A stretch of 64,000 bases of DNA from Candidatus Borrarchaeum weybense (GCA_019057385.1 JAHQJS010000004.1:450118-514117), one strand, 5' to 3'; positions 28,334 to 37,993 are shown, counted from the stretch's first letter. The notes: a model not told the origin generated them from the sequence alone. A program made the numbers and translations.

Positions 28334-29965
28334 ATGTCATTGACAGAAGGTGAAACTAAAGATGTCTACATAAGCCCATTCATTCAGCAAATCACTGGTG
28401 AGGTTAATTTACCACAAAAAGTCTACATTTTTGACACAACTCTCCGTGATGGAGAGCAAACTCCTGGTGTTGCACTTACAATTGAAGAAAAAATACAGAT
28501 TGCATTAGCTTTGGATGAACTTGGTGTAGATGTTATCGAAGCAGGAATGCCTGTTGTAAGTTCTGGTGAAAGAGAATCCGTTAGAAGAATAAAGCAATTA
28601 GGTCTAAATGCCGAGATTGCTGGATTGGCACGTACAAGATCTTCGGATTTGGACGCGCTTCAAGAATGCGAATTAGATGTTGCACACGTTTTCATAGCTA
28701 CATCTGACTTGCATCTTCAGTATAAACTACACATGACCCAACAACAAGTTATTGAAGAGATTGTTAACTCAATAACTTATGCGCAGGAATTAGGATTTAA
28801 AGGAATTGAATATAGCGCTGAAGACGCTACTCGTACTGATCTTGACTTTCTGGTGAAAGCTTATACGACTGCCGTGTCTGCCGGTGCTGACCGAATTAAT
28901 ATCCCCGACACTGTCGGAACAATTATACCACGTGCTTACGGAGCCCTTACAAAAACCCTTACTGAGGCTATTAGAGCAATAAATAAAGATGTCAGAATCA
29001 GTTTGCATTGCCATAATGATTTCGGTCTCGCTGTAGCGAATTCCCTTGCAGGAATTGAAGTCGGTGCGAATCAGGTTCACGTCACAGTAAATGGTATCGG
29101 TGAACGGGCCGGTAACGCCTCACTTGAAGAAATTGTCATGTCCCTTTATGCGTTGTATGGAGTTCCTACGAATATTAAATTAAAACAGCTCTATAAAACG
29201 TCGAAACTGGTTGAAAAACTAACTCAAGTACCGATTTCTCCTTGCCAACCCTTCATGGGCGATAATACCTTCCGTCATGAGAGCGGCATACATGCACATG
29301 CTGCACTAGCACATCCACGAACATACGAACCTATTACCCCTGAACTCATTGGAAAACGAAAGGATAGTGAAATTGCAGTTAAAGGCGTTGTAATTGGAAA
29401 GCATTCTGGAGCGCATTCTATTCAGGAGAAACTAAAAACATTCGGCATAGAAACAACTCGCGAGCAAACAACTGAAATTCTCGAACGAATAAAAGAAATT
29501 GGGGATAAAGGAAAGCGAGTTACAGATTTCCATTTAAGAACTATAGCAGAATCTGTCACTGGAAAAATTGCTGAGCCAGTTCTTGACTTAAAGGAGTTAA
29601 CTGTTGTCACAGGCTTGCATATCACACCATCAGCTACAGTAAAATTACGGATTAAGCAAAATAGTTCATTTATCGAAAAAGTAGCCTCTGATATCGGAGT
29701 TGGCCCGGTTGATGCTGCGTGTAATGCACTTCAAGCAGCGTTTAAGGATATTGTTAAAGATTTTGGCGATATTCAACTAGAAAAATTTAGTATGGATGCA
29801 ATAGAAGCAGATACTGATGCTTTCGCCACAGTTCACGTTAGAGTTTCTGATGAACAGGGCTTTGTGACGGATGCAAGCGCATCAAAAGAAGACATCGTTG
29901 TAGCTAGTATTGAAGCTCTTGTCAACGGTTTTAATCGCCTCTTATATATGCGACGTGAAAGTTAA
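28334..29965 (+). CDS. leuA: 2-isopropylmalate synthase family (LeuA/CimA/homocitrate synthase)
   Basis: 543 residues. The HMGL-like catalytic barrel has DTTLRDGEQTPGV near 35, LHCHNDFGLAVANS with metal His residues near 228, and NGIGERAGNASLEE near 255. The linker with SGIHAHA near 320 and a C-terminal regulatory LeuA dimer domain (from about 420) complete the protein. It condenses acetyl-CoA with a 2-oxo acid. The choice between leucine (LeuA), citramalate (CimA) and homocitrate cannot be made by eye. GAGGTG precedes the ATG. A decayed copy of its last 24 codons lies at 31687-31759, showing it was at the edge of a tandem duplication. Confidence 0.88.
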   Translation: MSLTEGETKDVYISPFIQQITGEVNLPQKVYIFDTTLRDGEQTPGVALTIEEKIQIALALDELGVDVIEAGMPVVSSGERESVRRIKQLGLNAEIAGLARTRSSDLDALQECELDVAHVFIATSDLHLQYKLHMTQQQVIEEIVNSITYAQELGFKGIEYSAEDATRTDLDFLVKAYTTAVSAGADRINIPDTVGTIIPRAYGALTKTLTEAIRAINKDVRISLHCHNDFGLAVANSLAGIEVGANQVHVTVNGIGERAGNASLEEIVMSLYALYGVPTNIKLKQLYKTSKLVEKLTQVPISPCQPFMGDNTFRHESGIHAHAALAHPRTYEPITPELIGKRKDSEIAVKGVVIGKHSGAHSIQEKLKTFGIETTREQTTEILERIKEIGDKGKRVTDFHLRTIAESVTGKIAEPVLDLKELTVVTGLHITPSATVKLRIKQNSSFIEKVASDIGVGPVDAACNALQAAFKDIVKDFGDIQLEKFSMDAIEADTDAFATVHVRVSDEQGFVTDASASKEDIVVASIEALVNGFNRLLYMRRES

Positions 29966-29980
29966 AAAGAAAAAATAAAG

Positions 29981-30875
29981 TTCCTTAAAAAAAGAAAAAA
30001 TTGAATGGGTTTTTTGTATCTCACTTTTCTTCGGGTGGTGGCTTTTTACTAGTTTTTTTAGAACTTGCTTTAGTTTCCTTTGGTGGTACTTTTTTAAGTT
30101 CATCTTCCATTTCTGCAACGTCTTCAGCGTCCTCAGGTAACTCCTCTGGAACTTCTTCTATCGTTTCCATCGCATATTTCTCGCGTTGCTTTTTCTTTTG
30201 ACGTTTGGTCCATACAAGTGGAACTACAACCATCACTACGGCTAGCCCAATCATGAAGTACAGGTTCAGTGCATAGGTGCCGGTAAGATTGAGCCATTGA
30301 GGAACGGCAACACCTATAGTAAGTCCTGCGGCTGTCGCTGCACCGGTGCCGGCTGCGGCCACACCAAAATTGAGTAACCCTGCTTCGGTTAAGACCGTCA
30401 TGACATCGGCGGCTTCCCCTTGTCCTGTGCCTAGGGCTGATGCCAGTTTTGAGACCACGTTTTTCTTTGCTTCCGCGAGGATGCCAATCGCTTTCGTACT
30501 GGATGATTTCAGCGCGTTGCGATATTCACGTATGAGGTCCGCTGTGAGTAATCCACACCCAGGGCATACCTCAGGTGCTGACCACTTTGCCGCACATTTC
30601 GGACAATTTGCCATGCGCCGGACTTTATTCTTAATTGCTCGTGCGAGCTTTGATAGAATCCTATTTCTCGCTTCTGAGGACAATTTACCTGCTGCAAAGT
30701 TCTGCAAACTGCCTGTTGCACCAAATAGTGATCCCGGACCCAGTGAAGCGGCTGAGGGTACACCACTCATAAATGAGGGAAATACTCCTCCTAGCTGTAA
30801 TCCTGTAGCAACTACAGCCACACCCGCAACTGCTGTCACACCGACGGTTGCCTGTCCTGCGGGAGTACTTAACTG
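29981..30875. repeat. 895-bp direct repeat, copy 1
   Basis: Appears identical, by line-by-line reading, to 31782-32676 (offset 1801 bases). It covers the 3' half of the secreted-protein gene plus about 40 non-coding bases after its stop. The ends are sharp: beyond 30875 the two copies differ strongly. Confidence 0.9.
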
Positions 30876-31544
30876 TTTACTTAGTTTGTCAGTAGCTGAA
30901 GTGTCTGTCTTTTCACCGGTTTCGGGATCTATAGTATACCAGTCCTGCACATTGACATCAACCGCCATCTCTGCGACTTCTTCTTCTACTGCCTGCATTG
31001 TAGACATTTGTTCGGCTTGGGCACTAGCACTCGGTGGAGAACCTCCAACTGCATATGTGATGTAAACCGTTATTTCAAGGAAACCTGTGTAAATCGGATC
31101 CGGTACACTGTATCCTGCAGCTTCAGCTTCAGCTACCACATCTAGAGTTTGATCGTATACAACTGTATCAGGAGTGTTGGCTGGAAATGTTTGATCGACG
31201 ATATAATTACCTTCTGCTGGATATCGGTAAATCGATCCTAATCCTGACACGAGTTCTACGGTCGCATAAAAGTCCTGTACATAGACGGCTTGTGGTCCAG
31301 TTCCTGCTACTATCCTGATGTTTAGTGGTTCAAGTCTGCCCTCATCCGTTATGTCGAGTCTAAATTCACCAGCGGTTACACCTGTCCCTGCAACTAGTTC
31401 ATCGTTAAAGTAGAGATAATATCTGAAAGGTGGTACAGTTGTATCCTGAGACGCTGCTGGTGTCGTAGCAACTAAGAGAAGCATTAATCCTAGAAATCCG
31501 AAGAATAAATAGCGTGATATTACACCTCTATTTCGTTTTGACAT
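30021..31544 (-). CDS. membrane-anchored secreted protein with zinc ribbon, paralogue A
   Basis: 507 residues. A signal peptide (about 1-33, ending near PAASQ) is followed by a beta-rich extracellular domain to about residue 195. Then come a hydrophobic Ala/Gly/Val helix (about 228-255), a basic region with zinc ribbon CPKC...CPGC (about 315-335), a further Ala/Gly-rich helix pair (about 400-450), and a Lys/Glu-rich tail. The likely topology is ectodomain outside, zinc ribbon inside. The N-terminal half is about 60 percent identical to the paralogue at 31822, while the C-terminal half is the same residue for residue. An SD site (AGGAGA) precedes the ATG. Function unknown. Confidence 0.8.
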   Translation of the reverse strand: MSKRNRGVISRYLFFGFLGLMLLLVATTPAASQDTTVPPFRYYLYFNDELVAGTGVTAGEFRLDITDEGRLEPLNIRIVAGTGPQAVYVQDFYATVELVSGLGSIYRYPAEGNYIVDQTFPANTPDTVVYDQTLDVVAEAEAAGYSVPDPIYTGFLEITVYITYAVGGSPPSASAQAEQMSTMQAVEEEVAEMAVDVNVQDWYTIDPETGEKTDTSATDKLSKQLSTPAGQATVGVTAVAGVAVVATGLQLGGVFPSFMSGVPSAASLGPGSLFGATGSLQNFAAGKLSSEARNRILSKLARAIKNKVRRMANCPKCAAKWSAPEVCPGCGLLTADLIREYRNALKSSSTKAIGILAEAKKNVVSKLASALGTGQGEAADVMTVLTEAGLLNFGVAAAGTGAATAAGLTIGVAVPQWLNLTGTYALNLYFMIGLAVVMVVVPLVWTKRQKKKQREKYAMETIEEVPEELPEDAEDVAEMEDELKKVPPKETKASSKKTSKKPPPEEK

Positions 31545-31686
31545 AGGACATCTCCTTTTTCTAGTATTACTTATTTCTTTGATAGTCTTCTTACCTTTAT
31601 TTCTTTTTCTTCTTTGTAAAAAAGTGTTTAGTATTGTATATTTTTAGGAAAGCAATAAGGGGTTTTGTTGCTTATACTTGCATATT

Positions 31687-31759
31687 GAAAGAAGATGTCG
31701 TGACAAAAAGTATTGAAGCCCTTATCAATCTCAATCGCTTGTCGTCAAGCTACGAGTAG
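31687..31759 (+). pseudogene. decayed 3' end of leuA-like gene
   Basis: Translation gives VVTKSIEALINLNRLSSSYE then stop, clearly related to the LeuA C terminus VVASIEALVNGFNRLL. At 1803 bases from the original, it matches the offset of the adjacent direct repeat. It is therefore the remnant of leuA carried along in the tandem duplication. Confidence 0.75.
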
Positions 31760-31781
31760 AGCAAATAAAGAAAAAAGAAAA

Positions 31782-32676
31782 TTCCTTAAAAAAAGAAAAA
31801 ATTGAATGGGTTTTTTGTATCTCACTTTTCTTCGGGTGGTGGCTTTTTACTAGTTTTTTTAGAACTTGCTTTAGTTTCCTTTGGTGGTACTTTTTTAAGT
31901 TCATCTTCCATTTCTGCAACGTCTTCAGCGTCCTCAGGTAACTCCTCTGGAACTTCTTCTATCGTTTCCATCGCATATTTCTCGCGTTGCTTTTTCTTTT
32001 GACGTTTGGTCCATACAAGTGGAACTACAACCATCACTACGGCTAGCCCAATCATGAAGTACAGGTTCAGTGCATAGGTGCCGGTAAGATTGAGCCATTG
32101 AGGAACGGCAACACCTATAGTAAGTCCTGCGGCTGTCGCTGCACCGGTGCCGGCTGCGGCCACACCAAAATTGAGTAACCCTGCTTCGGTTAAGACCGTC
32201 ATGACATCGGCGGCTTCCCCTTGTCCTGTGCCTAGGGCTGATGCCAGTTTTGAGACCACGTTTTTCTTTGCTTCCGCGAGGATGCCAATCGCTTTCGTAC
32301 TGGATGATTTCAGCGCGTTGCGATATTCACGTATGAGGTCCGCTGTGAGTAATCCACACCCAGGGCATACCTCAGGTGCTGACCACTTTGCCGCACATTT
32401 CGGACAATTTGCCATGCGCCGGACTTTATTCTTAATTGCTCGTGCGAGCTTTGATAGAATCCTATTTCTCGCTTCTGAGGACAATTTACCTGCTGCAAAG
32501 TTCTGCAAACTGCCTGTTGCACCAAATAGTGATCCCGGACCCAGTGAAGCGGCTGAGGGTACACCACTCATAAATGAGGGAAATACTCCTCCTAGCTGTA
32601 ATCCTGTAGCAACTACAGCCACACCCGCAACTGCTGTCACACCGACGGTTGCCTGTCCTGCGGGAGTACTTAACTG
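31782..32676. repeat. 895-bp direct repeat, copy 2
   Basis: Second copy of the segment at 29981-30875. It contains the 3' half of paralogue B and its downstream flank. Confidence 0.9.
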
Positions 32677-33378
32677 GTCTCTTAATCGTTCGGTAGATGA
32701 TGTATCTCTCCGTTCGCCATCTTCATATATATACCAGTCCTGGACATTCACTTGAACGTCATCTTGTGCTACTGTGTAGCCTTCTGCATCTACCTGCTGT
32801 TGCGTTTCATATCCTTCTCCAAAAGATAAGGCAGAACTGTCTAAAGTTTGGGCCGTAGCTGCTGGTGGAGGTCCTCCGACTCGATATCTGATAAATATCG
32901 TGAGTTTAAGGAAGCCGGTGTAGATCGGATCTGGCAAGTCGTATCCCAATTCCTCAGCAGTCGCGAGTATGCGTAGGGTTTGGTCATAGATCACTGTATC
33001 GGGTGTATTTGCAGGAAGCAGTCGTTTTATAGGATAATTACCTTCTTGTGGATATCTAATTGTTACTCCTGTTCCCTCTATAAGTTCTACTGTCGCATAA
33101 AAGTCATGTACATAGACTTGTTGTGCCCCTGTTCCGGCTAAAATCTTAATGTTGACTGGCTCAAACCTGCCGTCATCTTCAAGATCTAATTTAAACTGTT
33201 CAGCAGGAACATTTGTTCCCGCTACCAATTGATCGTTTAGATAAAGATACCATCTGACAGTTTCTGCTTGCGTTGTTTGCTGAGACATAACTGGTGTCGT
33301 GGCGAATAAAAGGAGTGCGAAGCCTATAAACCCAAAGAAGAGAACGCGAGACAATAAATCTCTATTTCGCTTTAACAT
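31822..33378 (-). CDS. membrane-anchored secreted protein with zinc ribbon, paralogue B
   Basis: 518 residues with the same layout as paralogue A: signal peptide (about 1-32), beta-rich ectodomain, hydrophobic helix, zinc ribbon CPKC...CPGC, two more helices, Lys/Glu tail. From the segment STPAGQATVGVT onward the protein equals paralogue A. The upstream ectodomain has diverged (YLNDQLVAGTNVPAEQFKLDL versus YFNDELVAGTGVTAGEFRLDI). An Asp/Gln-rich linker (EGYETQQQVDAEGYTVAQDDVQ) is longer than in A. GGAGAT precedes the ATG. Two different outer domains on an identical anchor suggest the ectodomains have distinct ligands; inference. Confidence 0.8.
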   Translation of the reverse strand: MLKRNRDLLSRVLFFGFIGFALLLFATTPVMSQQTTQAETVRWYLYLNDQLVAGTNVPAEQFKLDLEDDGRFEPVNIKILAGTGAQQVYVHDFYATVELIEGTGVTIRYPQEGNYPIKRLLPANTPDTVIYDQTLRILATAEELGYDLPDPIYTGFLKLTIFIRYRVGGPPPAATAQTLDSSALSFGEGYETQQQVDAEGYTVAQDDVQVNVQDWYIYEDGERRDTSSTERLRDQLSTPAGQATVGVTAVAGVAVVATGLQLGGVFPSFMSGVPSAASLGPGSLFGATGSLQNFAAGKLSSEARNRILSKLARAIKNKVRRMANCPKCAAKWSAPEVCPGCGLLTADLIREYRNALKSSSTKAIGILAEAKKNVVSKLASALGTGQGEAADVMTVLTEAGLLNFGVAAAGTGAATAAGLTIGVAVPQWLNLTGTYALNLYFMIGLAVVMVVVPLVWTKRQKKKQREKYAMETIEEVPEELPEDAEDVAEMEDELKKVPPKETKASSKKTSKKPPPEEK

Positions 33379-33679
33379 AGGAGATCTCCTTTTTTAGTAT
33401 TGATTATTTTTAAAATAGTCCGTCTTCTCACATATCTCTCTTTCTTTAGTTTTCATAAAGTGTTTGGTACAAAAAATACACAAAATTCCTATGTATTCAG
33501 CAGCTTTTATTTCCTACTTGTCGAGTGGTAGTTCACCTGACGTAAAAATACTCCTCATATAACTGATGAAAAGACAATTTACGAAAGTTATCTGCTTTTA
33601 AAAGTTAGATAATAGAATTAGCAATCATCTGAAAAACTAAAAGTCAAAAAGAAAAAAGGAAAAAAGAGAGGGAAGATTT
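33379..33679 (+). other. non-coding gap
   Basis: About 300 bases between the start of paralogue B and the end of the DUF362 gene, both on the minus strand. AT-rich, with a purine-rich A/G tract near 33643-33675. Holds the promoter of paralogue B; no other feature seen. Confidence 0.4.
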
Positions 33680-35149
33680 TTACTTCTTTGGGACTTCTGC
33701 AAGTGGGAATACTTTATTGACTTCTTTTACCATTGCCTTAGCTCTTTCCATACCAGGTTTCCAGTAGTCGTCTATCCACGCTCTCTGTGCAAAGTCCTCG
33801 GTGAAGGGAACCCGTTTAAATCCACCAAACCGTTCGATGACCTCTTTGATCATGTCATGTGTCTCGAAAATCGGTTTAAGGAGTTCGCCGCTGCATTTCT
33901 CAGGAACAATCGACCATTTCATGACGTTTTCGTTGGTCAATACTGGCTCATACTCTACGATTTCGTATTGCATTTCACCAGCGCCTAGCATTTCCATAGC
34001 TTTGATTTGGATTCTTGGGGAGTAGTCTTGGATCAGTTCGTAGCGGTCTTGCCCTACCTTGATGCCTTTCTCTTCTGCAACGCTCCATGGACCAATTGGA
34101 GATTGATCTACGAGGTCACAGGCACATGCATCGATTGCGACATAGTCCTTAGTTGCGAGTGTTCCAATGTCTGGTGCAACTGGCAAATCTGCCCATGGGA
34201 CACAATCACACATTTGGTCGTTGTCAATCAAGTATGTTATGCAACCGACTTTTTCACGGTACTTGGTAAATTCCTTGCCTGGCTCTTGCCATGCATTTAA
34301 TGTACCCATTGCCGCGTCTGCCATTGCAATTTGATTCATTGGCCAGTACTCGTCACGCCACTTTAGAGCGCTTGTCGCCATGATGATGCAATGCCATTGA
34401 CAGGTCTGACACATATAGCATTTTTCCCAGTCGATGTCAACAGTATCTGGCTGCACAGTGATAGCATCTACGGGGCAAACACGTGCACACATATCTGCTA
34501 CGGGGCATCCATTTGATCCCGGACAGTTCTCTTTGATAAGAACAGGCCAGCCCATGTGATCTTCTGGTTCTCCCCACATCGCTAAGTGGCTGTTATACTT
34601 GCCTCGTTTTGATTGTGCACCGATACCTAAGTTTTTGATCGCACCACCATATGCCGTCATTGGATGTCCTTTTCCGTGCGTGGTAATTATCATACCGTCG
34701 GCTTGGGCAATTCCACGAGCGGTATATGATTCTTTGAGAATATTTCCGTTTGGTATTGGGATAATAACGTCATCTTCCCCAGCAAATCCGTCAGCAATGA
34801 TTATTGGGCATCCCATTGATGCAGAAGTAAAGCCATGATACGCCGCGGATACTAGTTCAATATATGCATTAACACGGCTGCAACAATGACTATAGGGTTG
34901 GCAGGTAGTATCTGTGACGAAGGGTCGTCCGCCCTCAAGTTTTATCATGTCAGCCATAGCCGCAACACATTCTGGTCGCAGTACGTGGGTTCTGCCCCAC
35001 TCGCCCACATGAATCTTAACTGCAGTGAAGTCGCCCTTGTCTACACATTCATCTAAGCCAGCTTCGTAGAAAAGATCTTTTGCTCTGTAGATCTTCGATT
35101 CTACCCAATTTCTTTCTCTTGCTTCGCTAAAATATACTTTTTCTGGAAT
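33680..35149 (-). CDS. DUF362 protein with ferredoxin module, apparent AUU start
   Basis: The frame reads well upstream of the first GTG (35008) through a typical DUF362 N terminus (IPEKVYFSEARERNWVESK, then VKIHVGEWGRTHVLRP). The only initiation site with proper spacing is ATT at 35149, 7 bases after AGGAGG. An ATG four bases before it is out of frame. From ATT the protein has 489 residues. It contains Cys-rich clusters CPGSNGCPVADMCARVC and CYMCQTCQWHC in the ferredoxin insert and further cysteines (CDC, CACD) after it. Role unknown, probably redox. A one-base insertion error after ATG would be the alternative to AUU initiation. Confidence 0.8.
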   Translation of the reverse strand: MPEKVYFSEARERNWVESKIYRAKDLFYEAGLDECVDKGDFTAVKIHVGEWGRTHVLRPECVAAMADMIKLEGGRPFVTDTTCQPYSHCCSRVNAYIELVSAAYHGFTSASMGCPIIIADGFAGEDDVIIPIPNGNILKESYTARGIAQADGMIITTHGKGHPMTAYGGAIKNLGIGAQSKRGKYNSHLAMWGEPEDHMGWPVLIKENCPGSNGCPVADMCARVCPVDAITVQPDTVDIDWEKCYMCQTCQWHCIIMATSALKWRDEYWPMNQIAMADAAMGTLNAWQEPGKEFTKYREKVGCITYLIDNDQMCDCVPWADLPVAPDIGTLATKDYVAIDACACDLVDQSPIGPWSVAEEKGIKVGQDRYELIQDYSPRIQIKAMEMLGAGEMQYEIVEYEPVLTNENVMKWSIVPEKCSGELLKPIFETHDMIKEVIERFGGFKRVPFTEDFAQRAWIDDYWKPGMERAKAMVKEVNKVFPLAEVPKK

Positions 35150-36254
35150 ACATATTCCTCCTTGTTAGATATTGCTTACATCTATTTTTGAGATTGCTCT
35201 CTTTTGCCAATTAGGCAAATAGAAGTAAAGTGAGTTAAGTTCGTAGCTTTGTCTTTAAAAGCATTATCAACTAATCAGTTATAATGATAACTACACCAGT
35301 AGTTTTAATCAGATAACTTACGAGAACTATCTTTAGTAATTTATCATTAACTAGGGCAATAAATATGATATTTTCGAAGCAATTTGGATTATAATCATGC
35401 AAAGGTTAGCTTAGATAGAAAATATGGGGTTTCTAAAATTTAAGGATCATATCTTTCTAGCTTGTCGAAGAGCATCTAAAAATGAAATACACATGAAATA
35501 AGATAAAATTATGAAACTAGAATTATATTTTAAGTATGTCTTACTCTTTTTAATTAGATGAGTTTGCCTGAAATGATATTTAAGGTGCATACGGCCAATT
35601 CTCTTTAGAATGAACCAAGCGGCTGTTTTTCAGTTGCATAGAAGGGACAAATTATGCAACATCTGGTACATGTGACACATTTATTTCAATTCTGCACATA
35701 TCGATTAAAATTACTTTTTGATATTGAATGGTGCTTACATAATACATAAAAGAATTTTTTAAAAAATTGTGGCATCCAATAAATCCATTGTAACTCATAC
35801 CTTTTTTTGATATCTAAGTTGTACTTTAAGAAATTAGTATGTAACCTAATGGGAGGAAGTCTAAGAAGGAGTCTTTAACGCCAAAATACGGGACGTTTAA
35901 GATTGTTAGAGCCCCCTATTTTAGTCGAAAATTACAAATTGTAATCATTGTAAACTGGTCCATTCCATTAAGTAAGTTTAACCATGAATTAGGATTCACT
36001 TTGCAATTCTATCATTTAAAAGTAACCCGTTTTCGCCCATTTCCATTCAAGAAATATTACGCGCGCGTCAAAAAATAATACCTATGTCGTTCCATATCCA
36101 GATATCCCTGTTAGCTATTATTTCCATCAATTTTTGAGAGTTCTCTCTTTTGATCTCTCATTTATCATGAATGTTAATGAAATCTTCTGGTATTGTTCGG
36201 TTGAAGCGTTTTTGGTAATTAGATGACGGTTTCAAATGATAAATCTCACAAAAG
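35150..36254 (+). other. 1.1-kb region without convincing gene
   Basis: AT-rich, no ORF with a start codon and SD. One open stretch at 35845-36078 (78 codons including the stop) translates to a reasonable-looking basic peptide (KYGTFKIVRAPYFSRKLQIV...) but has no ATG, GTG or TTG start. It may be a gene remnant or chance. A CGCGCGCG palindrome lies at 36060. No RNA gene recognised. Confidence 0.4.
36060..36067. repeat. CGCGCGCG intergenic palindrome
   Basis: Within ACGCGCGCGT. Second of three such sites, preceded by ATATT; the third site is preceded by TTATT. Confidence 0.5.
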
Positions 36255-37013
36255 CTACTGGTCAGCAAGTGCCGCTAGCCGTTTTGCTTCAAGAAGGATG
36301 TCGTTATAGAGTTGAGAGTCAATCTTGCGGGCCAATTTTTCTAAAGACGCATTAATTTTTCGACTAATATCATACTCCCCCTTCAAGCATTTGTTACACG
36401 CGATGTAAGGCAGAAAAGTAAATGTGTTCAAGGTTTTGATAGCATTATCTTCTTTTGGGTAGTATACAGGGGCGTTTCTCTTAATTAAAGAGATGATTTC
36501 GTCATCGTCATTAGTATTATATTGCGTTTTTAAGGCAGTTACATAGCGCTCGGTATTTACAACAATGTGTTTGTTGTATTCTTGAATACAGTGTGAGGGA
36601 TACCCTAAAATCTTGCCTATTTGGGAATTAGTCATTTTAGGTTTTAGCAGGGATGGAACTTGCTTATCATTGTAGACCCTTAATATGATTGTAGGCTTTT
36701 TTATGGCATTCAGCTCAACAAAGAAGGAACGAACTTTGGGTGAAATATTTGTAGCCTCAAGCGAGGGTTGAATTCTTCTAAGTGTAGTGACAGAAGTGCG
36801 CAATTTAAACGTTCTAAGGATCTTTCTCATGATTTGTAGATTAGGAAGGAGGCTATCATCTTCGGGTTCGATAGATGCAACATTTTTTTGTCCCGCTAGG
36901 ACTGCACAAAGAGAAAGTTTATTATGAAGATCTTCAATTCGCAGAATACTTGTAGGGATCTCCTTGATACTATCCCACAGTTTTTTGACGTGATTTAGAT
37001 CCATAGATGGCAT
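36255..37013 (-). CDS. DUF483-like archaeal protein
   Basis: 252 residues. The middle motif KILGYPSHCIQEYNKH and the later TFLPYIACNKCLKGEYDISRKI resemble DUF483, an archaeal family of unknown function with the pattern GYPxxC and a PY..C motif. No membrane helix. The ATG at 37013 follows GGAAG. Divergent from the winged-helix paralogue cluster. The assignment is from motif memory, so moderate. Confidence 0.55.
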   Translation of the reverse strand: MPSMDLNHVKKLWDSIKEIPTSILRIEDLHNKLSLCAVLAGQKNVASIEPEDDSLLPNLQIMRKILRTFKLRTSVTTLRRIQPSLEATNISPKVRSFFVELNAIKKPTIILRVYNDKQVPSLLKPKMTNSQIGKILGYPSHCIQEYNKHIVVNTERYVTALKTQYNTNDDDEIISLIKRNAPVYYPKEDNAIKTLNTFTFLPYIACNKCLKGEYDISRKINASLEKLARKIDSQLYNDILLEAKRLAALADQ

Positions 37014-37091
37014 GGCAGCTTCCTTTTCCTGTGAGTGAATGAACTTAACTTTTGAAAACTCACTTTAAGCTTTAAATTTCATTGAAATCAC

Positions 37092-37110
37092 CCCGTCCCT
37101 TTAGGATGGG
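37092..37110. repeat. hairpin resembling an IS200/IS605-type end
   Basis: CCCGTCC (37092-37098) pairs with GGATGGG (37104-37110) around loop CTTTA, with one G-T pair. Such a CCC...TTTA...GGG hairpin is typical of the left end of IS605-group elements. No matching right end or transposase is adjacent; it could also be a regulatory hairpin in the divergent promoter. Confidence 0.3.
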
Positions 37111-37192
37111 ATAATTGACCTTTTTGTAAGACAGTGATGGACAAATTTAATAGAAAGTTATTCATATTGCACATGATGTTGTTAGTTGGCTC

Positions 37193-37966
37193 TTGGAGGT
37201 ATCTATTATAAATACTGCGACTGGTTACACAGATGTACAACGCAGGATGTTGATATTGTTATTAGAGAACCATGCACTATTTCTCGACGTTGAATTCCAT
37301 TTAATGATCCCTGAGAATGCAAAAGGCCAGTTACACTATTTTTACATGCATAAATTACATGTGGGAACAAGAAGCCTTCAAAAAATTCTCCGTACTCTGC
37401 AAAAAAAAGGATTAGTGGAACGTAAAGATAAAAAAAGAGGACGATCTTTCGCAATGAGATATCTACTTACCTCTCACGGCAGATTAGTAGGAAATAAATT
37501 GCTCAAGGAAGAGAAGGACCCTCCTAAAGTTCTTGCAGAGAGACATATGCGGGTTTTAATAAAATCAGAGGAGGGGTCTGTTAAAGAAGAACCACTTTTC
37601 GCGATCTCCCCAAGAGGTGCAATTATCTCGATAAATGATGTAACCATTAAAAAAGAAACTCGGACAGTCCTAGTCAGAAAAGAATACATCCTAGTAAGAA
37701 ATGATATTGTGATAGTAACAAAACGAGTAAGTGGGGATAGTTGTAAAATTATAATTAAAGGATTGAAAGGGCAAATTGCTCAAGAGATATATGAAAAGGT
37801 AAAACGAGTCTGCTTGCTGACTGAGGTTTGTGACGATTTCGAATGCTCTATTCAAACACCACTTTCGGAGGAGTGCTTTTCGTCTATAGCTGGATTAACG
37901 CAAGGAGACCGTGCAAGAAAACTATTGGATGAGTGGAAAACTACTATTAAAGGAGTGGAATGCTAG
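37193..37966 (+). CDS. winged-helix regulator, paralogue 1 of 3
   Basis: 257 residues from the TTG, fewer if initiation is later. A MarR-like winged helix (about 12-100; LHVGTRSLQKILRTLQKKGLVERKDKK, then MRYLLTSHGRLVGNKL) is followed by a C-terminal domain of about 150 residues found in all three paralogues (LFAISPRGAIISINDVTIKKE, IIVxIxGL, then a long helix). The TTG at 37193 overlaps GGAGG (37195-37199). ATA at 37208, 8 bases after the SD, or ATT at 37205, is the better-placed start, though non-canonical. Starts 180 bases from the divergent DUF483-like gene. The second paralogue follows after 27 bases. Confidence 0.75.
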   Translation: MEVSIINTATGYTDVQRRMLILLLENHALFLDVEFHLMIPENAKGQLHYFYMHKLHVGTRSLQKILRTLQKKGLVERKDKKRGRSFAMRYLLTSHGRLVGNKLLKEEKDPPKVLAERHMRVLIKSEEGSVKEEPLFAISPRGAIISINDVTIKKETRTVLVRKEYILVRNDIVIVTKRVSGDSCKIIIKGLKGQIAQEIYEKVKRVCLLTEVCDDFECSIQTPLSEECFSSIAGLTQGDRARKLLDEWKTTIKGVEC

Positions 37967-37993
37967 TCAATCATTTTAATTGGGCTGAGACCG

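Noticed and set aside
30346..31065. 240-codon plus-strand frame (and its twin at 32147-32755)
   Set aside because: Antisense to the surface-protein genes. The two are alike only because the DNA beneath is duplicated.
35845..36078. Open frame without a standard start codon, translating to a basic, protein-like peptide
   Set aside because: No ATG, GTG or TTG and no SD; length is possible by chance. Kept only as a note in the non-coding region. It would need a database hit to count.
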